Below, piece by piece: positions 1 to 4,760 of a stretch of 7,366 nucleotides of DNA. The stretch comes from Anaerolineae bacterium (GTDB taxonomy: Bacteria > Chloroflexota > Anaerolineae > JAADDB01). The DNA lies in NCBI GenBank assembly GCA_015486895.1, contig WFQT01000330.1, positions 1 to 7,366 of the forward strand, written 5' to 3'. How positions within the stretch are numbered: the stretch's first letter is position 1; each line of letters begins with the position of its first letter. Position numbers and translations under genes: made by a program. Below the pieces are notes generated by a model, which had not been told where the DNA came from, ran no database searches, and saw only the letters and a program-made list of their open reading frames with translations.

Positions 1-110
1 GCCATTATGGCATAATGGGCATCAGCCCCTTGCAGGTGGGGCGTCAGAAGCGCCTGCATTGTTTCTTCTACTTCCGGCAGATAGAGGCGCAGACGATCTT
101 GCCATCCCAT
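1..110 (-). CDS. N-terminus of an unidentified protein, truncated by the window edge
   Basis: Reading leftwards from an ATG at 110 there are 36 uninterrupted codons before the window ends, beginning MGWQDRLRLYLPEVEETM. An excellent Shine-Dalgarno, AAAGGAGG at 125-118, lies 7 nt before the ATG, which is the main reason to accept this short frame as a true gene start. The visible part is a hydrophilic amphipathic helix with no signal peptide, so the product is probably cytosolic. The LYLPEVEETM helix followed by an HY-containing segment recalls the extreme N-terminus of bacterial polyprenyl (trans-isoprenyl) diphosphate synthases. That resemblance is from memory only, and no catalytic DDxxD motif is in view. 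The gene runs in the same direction as hisS but is separated from its stop by 333 bp of repeat-containing spacer, so co-transcription is uncertain. Confidence 0.6.
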   Translation of the reverse strand, partial: MGWQDRLRLYLPEVEETMQALLTPHLQGADAHYAIM

Positions 111-117
111 CAAATAG

Positions 118-125
118 CCTCCTTT
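118..125 (-). promoter_or_regulatory. Shine-Dalgarno of the left-edge gene
   Basis: AAAGGAGG on the minus strand with a 7-nt spacer to the ATG at 110. It is a near-perfect anti-16S match and fixes the start of the truncated gene. Confidence 0.75.
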
Positions 126-160
126 CAGACCCGACCTGGCCTAACCAGAACCAAAAAGCC

Positions 161-290
161 AAACGCAAAAGTGCGAAGAAGCAAAGCCGCAAAGTCATTT
201 ATTATTCTCTCTGTGTGATCGTGCTGCTCTAATCCCATCTTGGTCCAGTCGCCCCAGTCTGGTTGGCTATTCTTTTTTTCTTTGCGTCAC
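161..290. repeat. Short-period (8-nt) repeat in spacer, with a lone inverse copy
   Basis: Four consecutive 8-nt units occupy 165-196: GCAAAAGT, GCGAAGAA, GCAAAGCC, GCAAAGTC. About 85 nt further on, CTTTGCG at 280-286 is the inverse of the core unit, next to a run of T residues. The arrangement suggests the remnant of an inverted pair of arms of the kind seen better at 4064-4128. No gene is visible in the whole 111-443 spacer. It holds this element, the Shine-Dalgarno of the left gene and the 36-bp direct repeats. Confidence 0.5.
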
Positions 291-323
291 AAACGGGCAC
301 GAGGCCCTATGCTACTTTTCGGC
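288..323. repeat. 36-bp direct repeat, copy 1
   Basis: This 36-bp stretch is repeated at 420-455 with a single difference (T in this copy, C in the other, in the final ACTT(T/C)TCGGC part). The copies are 132 bp apart. Within each copy is a small hairpin, GGGC-ACGAG-GCCC (295-307 here). Read on the minus strand, this copy reproduces the last codons of hisS (AEK-stop) without any adjoining hisS sequence, so it looks like a duplicated scrap of the hisS 3' end. Confidence 0.85.
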
Positions 324-419
324 CCTGCGTTAAATTTTCATTTCCTTGTCCAGCGTATAAGAATTTCACTGGTAAGATATTAATAAAGCCCCGGTAGGGT
401 TGCCGGCGAGCGTGTATCC

Positions 420-455
420 CACAAACGGGCACGAGGCCCTATGCTACTTCTCGGC
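420..455. repeat. 36-bp direct repeat, copy 2, overlapping the hisS stop codon
   Basis: Second copy of the 36-bp repeat. Its right third (444-455) is the end of the hisS coding sequence, including the TAG stop at 446-444. The rest is the immediate 3' flank, with the hairpin GGGC-ACGAG-GCCC at 427-439. On the minus strand the hairpin is followed only by GTTT, so it would be a weak intrinsic terminator for hisS at best. Confidence 0.85.
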
Positions 456-1718
456 TTTGATAGGTAGCCGTTCAGAAAGCCACTGGCGCAAAGTATCTAA
501 AGGCACATCTTGTTGTTGATGCTCCTGCAGGTCGCGCAGTTGTGCCCTGCCCCGGGCCAGTTCGTCCTCACCAATGATCACCACGTAACGCACTCTTTCA
601 CGATTGGCTTGCCGCAACTGGGACTTCAGGCTGCGATCGCCGAAAGGCAAAATGACGCCGATGTTGTACCACCGCAATTCCTGGACCAAAGGAACTGCTC
701 TCTCTTTTGCCTCTTTTCCCAGGTAAGCAACGAGAACTTGTGGCTTTGGTAGGCCGGGAACCGTTAATCCTTGGGCCTTCATGGCCATGACGATGCGCTC
801 AATGCCGGACCCAAAGCCGATGCCGGGGGTGGGCGGCCCGCCGATTTCCTGCCCTAAGCCGTCATAACGGCCGCCACCGCAGACCGCTGCTTGGGCGCCG
901 ATCCCTTCCACCCACACCTCAAACACAGTCTTGCGGTAATAATCTAAGCCGCGCACCAAACGGTGATTGACGATATAAGCCAAGCCGGCGTTGTCGAGAT
1001 AGCGCAACAATGATTGAAAGTGTAACCGGCAGTCGTCACAGAGATAGTCGGCGATCTTCGGCGCCGAGGCAATCACGGGCTGACACTGGCTTGCCTTGCA
1101 GTCCAGCACTCGTAAGGGGCTACGATCCAAACGGCGCTTGCAATCGTCACAGATCTCATCGTAATGGAGGCGGTAATGTGCTTGCAGTCGTTCTATGTAT
1201 TGTGGCCGGCATTGGGGGCAGCCGGTGCTGTTGAGTTGAAAGTGTACGCCTTGAAAGCCCAGCTCACTGAAAAATTGGTGCGCCAAGGACATGACCTCGA
1301 AATCGATAGCCGGGTCTTCTACACCCAACGCTTCCACGTTGAACTGGGTATGTTGCCGAAAACGGCCGGCCTGGGGCCGTTCGTAGCGAAAAATGGGGCC
1401 GATGGTGAACAGTTTCACCGGCTGAGGGCGCTTGTAAAGGTGGTTTTCCACGTAAGAGCGCATGAAACCGGCAGTGAACTCTGGCCGCAGGGTGACATTG
1501 TCTTTCCCTTTGTCTTGAAATGAGTACATTTCCTTGTCCACGATGTCGGTGCCTTGACCGACGCCGCGGACGTAAAGGCCAGTCTCTTCAATAATAGGTA
1601 CATCTAAGCGCTCAAAGCCATACAGTGCCGTGATTTGGTCAATCTTCTTCCGGACAAAGCGCCAGTATGGTTGATCCTCCGGTAAGATGTCTTGCATCCC
1701 GGTCAAACGTTTATACAC
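444..1718 (-). CDS. hisS: Histidyl-tRNA synthetase (HisRS), class II aminoacyl-tRNA synthetase
   Basis: Cytosolic enzyme that charges tRNA-His with histidine using ATP. I place the start at GTG 1718, giving 424 aa, the normal bacterial length. The N-terminus YKRLTGMQDILPE is the usual one, and GGAGGAGG sits 8 nt upstream. The frame stays open to 1991, but that extension is atypical and has no support. Class II motif 1 lies around residues 34-60. Motif 2 is FRYERPQAGRFRQHTQF (110-126). Histidine-binding signatures are LVRGLDYYRKT (254-264) and CGGGRYDGL (280-288). Motif 3 is GIGFGSGIERI (299-309). The anticodon-binding domain covers about 326-420. An inserted segment at 161-234 carries eight cysteines in pairs (167/170, 190/193, 207/212, 227/230), as in many bacterial HisRS. 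All catalytic motifs look intact. The stop lies in a 36-bp repeat. Confidence 0.97.
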   Translation of the reverse strand: MYKRLTGMQDILPEDQPYWRFVRKKIDQITALYGFERLDVPIIEETGLYVRGVGQGTDIVDKEMYSFQDKGKDNVTLRPEFTAGFMRSYVENHLYKRPQPVKLFTIGPIFRYERPQAGRFRQHTQFNVEALGVEDPAIDFEVMSLAHQFFSELGFQGVHFQLNSTGCPQCRPQYIERLQAHYRLHYDEICDDCKRRLDRSPLRVLDCKASQCQPVIASAPKIADYLCDDCRLHFQSLLRYLDNAGLAYIVNHRLVRGLDYYRKTVFEVWVEGIGAQAAVCGGGRYDGLGQEIGGPPTPGIGFGSGIERIVMAMKAQGLTVPGLPKPQVLVAYLGKEAKERAVPLVQELRWYNIGVILPFGDRSLKSQLRQANRERVRYVVIIGEDELARGRAQLRDLQEHQQQDVPLDTLRQWLSERLPIKAEK

Positions 1719-1726
1719 AAAACAAA

Positions 1727-1734
1727 CCTCCTCC
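1727..1734 (-). promoter_or_regulatory. Shine-Dalgarno that fixes the hisS GTG start
   Basis: GGAGGAGG on the minus strand, 8 nt before the GTG at 1718. It decides between the GTG start and the longer open frame beginning at 1991. No T-box-like leader or specifier structure is evident upstream. Confidence 0.8.
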
Positions 1735-1800
1735 GTTTGGGAATATGGGTTTCGGGAGTCTGGCGAGAATGACGCTTTAGGCTCGACCTGACTATCTTTA

Positions 1801-1867
1801 CCACAAATTGCACGGATTAACACAGATTTTCCTTTGCTTTTCGACCCAAATCTGTGCATTTCTGTGG
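1801..1867. repeat. Imperfect inverted repeat of 10-nt units between the 676-aa gene and hisS
   Basis: The left arm (1801-1829) is three near-repeated 10-nt blocks: CCACAAATTG, CACGGATTAA, CACAGATTTT. The right arm (1848-1867) is AAATCTGTGC followed by ATTTCTGTGG, the inverse of the same unit. An 18-nt loop separates the arms. The pair can fold into a long imperfect hairpin in the 3' flank of the 676-aa gene and the 5' flank of hisS. It lacks a clean U-tract, so a terminator role is only possible. It resembles in design the elements at 4061-4129 and 7190-7277. Confidence 0.6.
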
Positions 1868-1894
1868 CTAAAATAAAAACACTATTAGGTTTCA

Positions 1895-3925
1895 TTATAC
1901 GGATGGGGCAGGCCCTTGTCCATCGCCTATCGATCTCTCCTCCTGGATGGCTCCATCGGCATGGGAATGACAGACTTGTCGGCGTAACCATAGCCAGAGG
2001 AAGAACCAGACTAATAACCCGGCCGCTGCCGCTGCCTCTAAAGGTAGCGGCCTGTACACTGTTCCTTGGGTAAATATCACCATTTCCTGGCCCAGCGCCG
2101 CTCGCCAGTGCCGTTCCTCCGGCATGCTACCTGGCCAGGCAGAGGGTGTCTGCAGTACATATTCCACCTGGACATTGCGCATTAGCCGTTGCCACACGCC
2201 GGCAGCTTCTTTGCCGTAGGCGCTTTGCAACATTTGCATTTCTTCTTTGCTCAAGCTCTCGACAGGAGGAAAAGAAGAAACGCTGAGGGCCGTCGCCAGA
2301 GCTGTCTCCATCTCACGGTGTGCTGTCGTCAAAGGGACATGCTCCCGGTAATGCCAGTTAGTCCGAAACTGGCTTCTCTCTTCCCCCCAGCCGACGTTCC
2401 CATCCAGCAAGACGCTGCGCAGCGGTGCCCAGACTACATCCTGAGAAAGAGCTTCGCCCAGAGCTTGCTGCTGCCGGCGCAGTTGGTCGGCATCGTTGGC
2501 CGGCAAAGTAATGGTCAGATAGGCAACGCCGGCGGCGATGTTGCTGGAAACGTTATTCTTGGCCTGAGCCCGTAACGATTCGATGTCTTGCTGCCAGGCT
2601 GCAATCCAGCTATCGCTCAGGTTTGGATAAGGGAGCACCTCTACTTGAATGGTCCGGCTATGGAAAAGATCGGTGTAGACTTTGATGTAGACTTCCTGAA
2701 AGCGGGGGGCGGAGTTAAGCAACTGTTGTTGCCAGGTATCTCCCCAGTATTGCCGAATGATCTGCTGCGCGGTGTGAAAATCCCCGGCTTGTAAACGCTG
2801 ACGGACCCAGGCCCAAATAATTTGTTGCTGCCACCGGGCTAAGTCAGGTGGATTATCCATTGGTGCCTGTTGCAACAAGTCAGTAAGCTGTTGTAGGAAA
2901 AGCAGAGCGCCTGCGAAATCCCCTTTGTCCCGGCTTTGTTCGATGAGCCATGAATAGGTCGACAGGAGTTGTCGCTGCGTCTTGGCGTCGTTCCGGTTGG
3001 CGAGCCAGGATTGATGCAAAGCGTCGGCAGCCAAGGAGAGGTAACTCTGCCGCTGGCTGCTTGATCGATTCCCCTGGGCCAAGTAAAGCTGGGATAGTAG
3101 TTGCCAGGCTTCGCTATTTTGTGGCTGTTTTTGAGTGATGGTGAGCAGCGCTGCTATAGCTTCTTGGTAGTAACGAGTGAAATAGCGGGAAGGCAGAGCC
3201 GGGTCCAGGGTGATTTTTGCCGCATCTCTTCCCTGGTGGAGCATTGCTTCTACATCTCCGCTTTTTGCCGGGGCTCGTTCAGATTGCAGCCGTTTCCAAA
3301 GAGAAGGCTTGAGTAGCAAGACAGAAAACTGGGCCGGCAACTTCTGGTGTTCATACCACCAGTGCAAACTGTTACCGGTAAAAGTCCTGCCCTCTGGCTG
3401 CACTGATAAGAGCACTTCGTCGGTCACGTTCTGCGGGAAGTGGAATGTGATGCGAGCACTCTTCAGAGGGCCGGGCCAGGCGTCCAAAGCAGCGAGAGAG
3501 AGTTGCCAGTGGATAACTGCCCCCACCGGCAGCGCTTCCTGCCGGTGGGCGACAAGCCATCCCCGGTGTCCCGGTCGCAAAGATAGGCGCTGTGTCTTCG
3601 CGTCCCAGATCGTGGCTGGCTCGCTGGTTAACGTCATGTTCTGCATCCAGGCCGGCAAAGTTACGGTTACAGCGGCAGCTTGCGTTTTCGGGGCGGCAAA
3701 GCGAATTTTGGCGTCGGCGCTGTATCCCGGCACCGCGGATAGATCGGGAGTTATATCAATGGCCAAATCCGAGAGCACAACTTGTGTCTCCCCGACCGGC
3801 TTTGGTAAGGCGATCGTGACGGTCGGTGGCACAGCCGCGCGTGCGGAGAGAGGGAAGAGCATGAGGAAAAAGAGGACCCCGCCGAATTGGATTGTCAGTA
3901 ACCGTTTTTTTAGAGAATTGAGCAT
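1895..3925 (-). CDS. Exported, C-terminally membrane-anchored protein with TPR-like helices; function unknown
   Basis: A 676-aa protein I cannot assign to a named family. Residues 1-30 form a classical signal peptide: charged KKR near the start, hydrophobic core GVLFFLMLF, and SARA before a probable cleavage at AVPP. Residues 31-205 are beta-rich (alternating V/T/I strands, many prolines), like an adhesion or immunoglobulin-like exported domain. Residues 240-400 are helical, with TPR-like pairs (for example QNSEAWQLLSQLYLAQGN at 269-286 and GDFAGALLFLQQL at 335-347). Residues 425-620 are mixed alpha/beta. One transmembrane helix (628-647, rich in A, L and W) is followed by RR and a short polar tail, giving an outside-N, inside-C topology. 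The ATG at 3925 is required for the signal peptide but has no clear Shine-Dalgarno. It lies 176 bp upstream of hisS on the same strand and diverges from the 100-aa gene. Confidence 0.85.
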   Translation of the reverse strand: MLNSLKKRLLTIQFGGVLFFLMLFPLSARAAVPPTVTIALPKPVGETQVVLSDLAIDITPDLSAVPGYSADAKIRFAAPKTQAAAVTVTLPAWMQNMTLTSEPATIWDAKTQRLSLRPGHRGWLVAHRQEALPVGAVIHWQLSLAALDAWPGPLKSARITFHFPQNVTDEVLLSVQPEGRTFTGNSLHWWYEHQKLPAQFSVLLLKPSLWKRLQSERAPAKSGDVEAMLHQGRDAAKITLDPALPSRYFTRYYQEAIAALLTITQKQPQNSEAWQLLSQLYLAQGNRSSSQRQSYLSLAADALHQSWLANRNDAKTQRQLLSTYSWLIEQSRDKGDFAGALLFLQQLTDLLQQAPMDNPPDLARWQQQIIWAWVRQRLQAGDFHTAQQIIRQYWGDTWQQQLLNSAPRFQEVYIKVYTDLFHSRTIQVEVLPYPNLSDSWIAAWQQDIESLRAQAKNNVSSNIAAGVAYLTITLPANDADQLRRQQQALGEALSQDVVWAPLRSVLLDGNVGWGEERSQFRTNWHYREHVPLTTAHREMETALATALSVSSFPPVESLSKEEMQMLQSAYGKEAAGVWQRLMRNVQVEYVLQTPSAWPGSMPEERHWRAALGQEMVIFTQGTVYRPLPLEAAAAAGLLVWFFLWLWLRRQVCHSHADGAIQEERSIGDGQGPAPSV

Positions 3926-3946
3926 TCGTCTATTCTGGTGTATAAT
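3918..3946 (+). promoter_or_regulatory. Sigma70-type promoter directed at the 100-aa gene
   Basis: TTGAGC (3918-3923), a 17-nt spacer and a perfect TATAAT (3941-3946), with predicted transcription start near 3953. The nearest plus-strand gene starts at 4220, beyond the MITE at 3972-4183. Without the element and one target copy, the leader would be only about 46 nt, so this is probably the ancestral promoter of that gene. It overlaps the 5' end of the divergent 676-aa gene. Confidence 0.65.
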
Positions 3947-3969
3947 GTGTATGTTGACCTAAAAATCAA
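3939..3969 (-). promoter_or_regulatory. Possible divergent promoter of the 676-aa gene
   Basis: On the minus strand TTGATT (3969-3964) and TATACA (3944-3939) are separated by 19 nt, a poor spacing. The predicted start lies only about 7 nt before the ATG at 3925, which would fit the lack of a Shine-Dalgarno (near-leaderless mRNA). The -35 hexamer lies within the left copy of the 9-bp target duplication. Weak evidence. Confidence 0.25.
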
Positions 3970-3971
3970 AC
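3963..3971. repeat. 9-bp target-site duplication, left copy
   Basis: AAATCAAAC directly abuts the left terminal inverted repeat of the 212-bp element and is identical to 4184-4192. Confidence 0.85.
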
Positions 3972-4183
3972 GGGTGTGTCCTAGATCAGTTGGGGGCCAT
4001 TTCACCCAGCAATCTATATTGGCTAATCAAGCGATTGATTATGTCGACAGCGTTAGATCCAACGCGAAGCCGCAAAGGCTTTTGAATAATCTTTTCTTTG
4101 CGCCTTTGTTCCCTTCGTGTCTTTGCGTTTCAAGATTTCTTGCCACGCTGTCGCTCCTCTCCTAACTCGGTTAGGACACACCC
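3972..4183. mobile_element. 212-bp MITE-like non-autonomous transposable element
   Basis: The element begins GGGTGTGTCCTA (3972-3983) and ends TAGGACACACCC (4172-4183), a perfect 12-bp terminal inverted repeat. Allowing mismatches, similarity extends inward to about 23 positions with 18 matches (a shared AGTT and GG). Both ends are flanked by the exact 9-bp direct repeat AAATCAAAC. The inner part of the right end is itself a palindrome, CCTAAC-TCG-GTTAGG (4161-4175). No plausible transposase frame exists, so it would need a transposase supplied from elsewhere. A 9-bp duplication is compatible with several families (for example IS4- or IS1-like), and I do not assign one. The interior carries inverted 8-nt units (4064-4128). 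It sits in the leader of the 100-aa gene, between its promoter and start codon. Confidence 0.85.
4061..4129. repeat. Inverted arms of 8-nt units inside the MITE
   Basis: The left arm has GCGAAGCC and GCAAAGGC (4064-4079). The right arm has CTTTGCGC, CTTTGTTC, CCTTCGTG and, after one extra T, CTTTGCGT (4096-4128). The units are 8 nt long and inverted around a short AT-rich loop, so the segment can form an imperfect hairpin. The unit matches that of the tandem array at 165-196, linking the cargo of this element to another spacer in the window. Confidence 0.6.
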
Positions 4184-4192
4184 AAATCAAAC
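4184..4192. repeat. 9-bp target-site duplication, right copy
   Basis: AAATCAAAC directly follows the right terminal inverted repeat and is identical to 3963-3971. Perfect identity suggests a fairly recent insertion. Confidence 0.85.
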
Positions 4193-4219
4193 AACGTTGT
4201 GCATAGAGAGAACACGTCC

Positions 4220-4522
4220 ATGATGCTCAAACTCTTAATGAGTTGGGATATTCGTAAAGGCCAGGATGAGACATACTTCACCTTCATTGTGAAAGAGTTT
4301 ATACCCGAGCTCATGCGCTTGGGGTTGCGACCGACAGAAGCATGGTATACCATTTACGGCGACGAGCCACAAATCCTAACCGGCGTAGTTGCGCAGGATA
4401 AGGAGACCATAGAACGTGTTTTTCAAAGTGACGCCTGGCAGAATCTACACGCCAAGTTGCTCCGCTATGTGACCAACTACCGGCAAAAAGTGATTTCTGC
4501 TCGCTCTTCGTTTCAATTGTGA
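4220..4522 (+). CDS. Small conserved-looking soluble protein (100 aa), function unknown
   Basis: The chosen start is ATG 4220 (ATG 4223 is equally possible). It is preceded by AGAGAG at 4205-4210, a modest Shine-Dalgarno 9 nt away. The in-frame ATG at 4199 lies upstream of that site and adds only MHRENTS. The protein begins MMLKLLMSWDIRKGQDE and contains RLGLRPTEAWYTIYGDEP (34-51), a TGVVAQDKETIERVF strand-helix segment, and a C-terminal helix with YVTNYRQKV. There is no signal peptide or membrane segment. The beta-alpha-beta pattern, aromatic-rich strands and length of about 100 aa fit a dimeric alpha/beta-barrel (ferredoxin-like) fold of the ABM/NIPSNAP/EthD type. I recall close relatives annotated as hypothetical in Chloroflexota. 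No catalytic residues can be named. A MITE lies in its leader, and it converges with the membrane EEP gene. Confidence 0.85.
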   Translation: MMLKLLMSWDIRKGQDETYFTFIVKEFIPELMRLGLRPTEAWYTIYGDEPQILTGVVAQDKETIERVFQSDAWQNLHAKLLRYVTNYRQKVISARSSFQL

Positions 4523-4556
4523 TTGCCTCGTGATAACTGCTCAGTTTATTGCTCCG

Positions 4557-4637
4557 GGCGACTTAAAGTCTTAAAGTCGCCGCTACATTTGCCAAGTCCG
4601 CCTTCGTGGGCTGCTCCAGTCGGCGTAGGGCGACTTT
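4557..4637. repeat. Three-armed inverted repeat in the convergent spacer (possible dispersed two-hairpin repeat)
   Basis: Arm A is GGCGACTT (4557-4564), arm B AAAGTCGCCGCTAC (4573-4586), arm C GTAGGGCGACTTT (4625-4637). A and B form a perfect 8-bp stem with a 9-nt loop. B and C form an alternative 13-bp stem with one bulge, so the two folds exclude each other. Between B and C, on the minus strand, is GCCCAC-GAAG-GCGGAC, a degenerate small hairpin. The layout recalls, from memory, dispersed repeats in filamentous cyanobacteria and Chloroflexota with CCCACGAAGG and GCGACT..AGTCGC cores. It lies between two convergent genes and might terminate either, but no U-tract follows. The rest of 4523-4760 shows nothing further. 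Confidence 0.6.
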
Positions 4638-4760
4638 GCAGAAGTTGGTGCGCTTTCCAACCGCTGATTCGACTAAATCCCAAAACGCCATTGTCCAGCA
4701 GGTAAAGTAAGCCACGCCCACAACCTATAGCGGGCGGAGAAATCATAGCGTTGTGACCGT

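Noticed and set aside
288..455. CRISPR array, because the repeat is 36 bp long
   Set aside because: There are only two copies, the interval between them is 96 bp, one copy lies in the hisS coding end, and no cas genes are nearby.
1735..1894. T-box riboswitch leader for hisS
   Set aside because: The spacer is too short and shows no conserved T-box or antiterminator sequence, only the inverted repeat.
1719..1991. N-terminal extension of HisRS by 91 codons
   Set aside because: The extension crosses the inverted repeat and overlaps the end of the 676-aa gene. The GTG at 1718 has a strong Shine-Dalgarno and gives the standard N-terminus.
3210..3962. 250-codon plus-strand frame
   Set aside because: It lies antisense inside the 676-aa gene, is rich in R, S and C without domain signals, and crosses the promoter region. 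It is a shadow of the real gene.
3938..4165. 75-codon plus-strand frame through the MITE
   Set aside because: It begins upstream of the element and simply reads through the terminal repeat and the 8-nt units. It has no Shine-Dalgarno and no transposase features.
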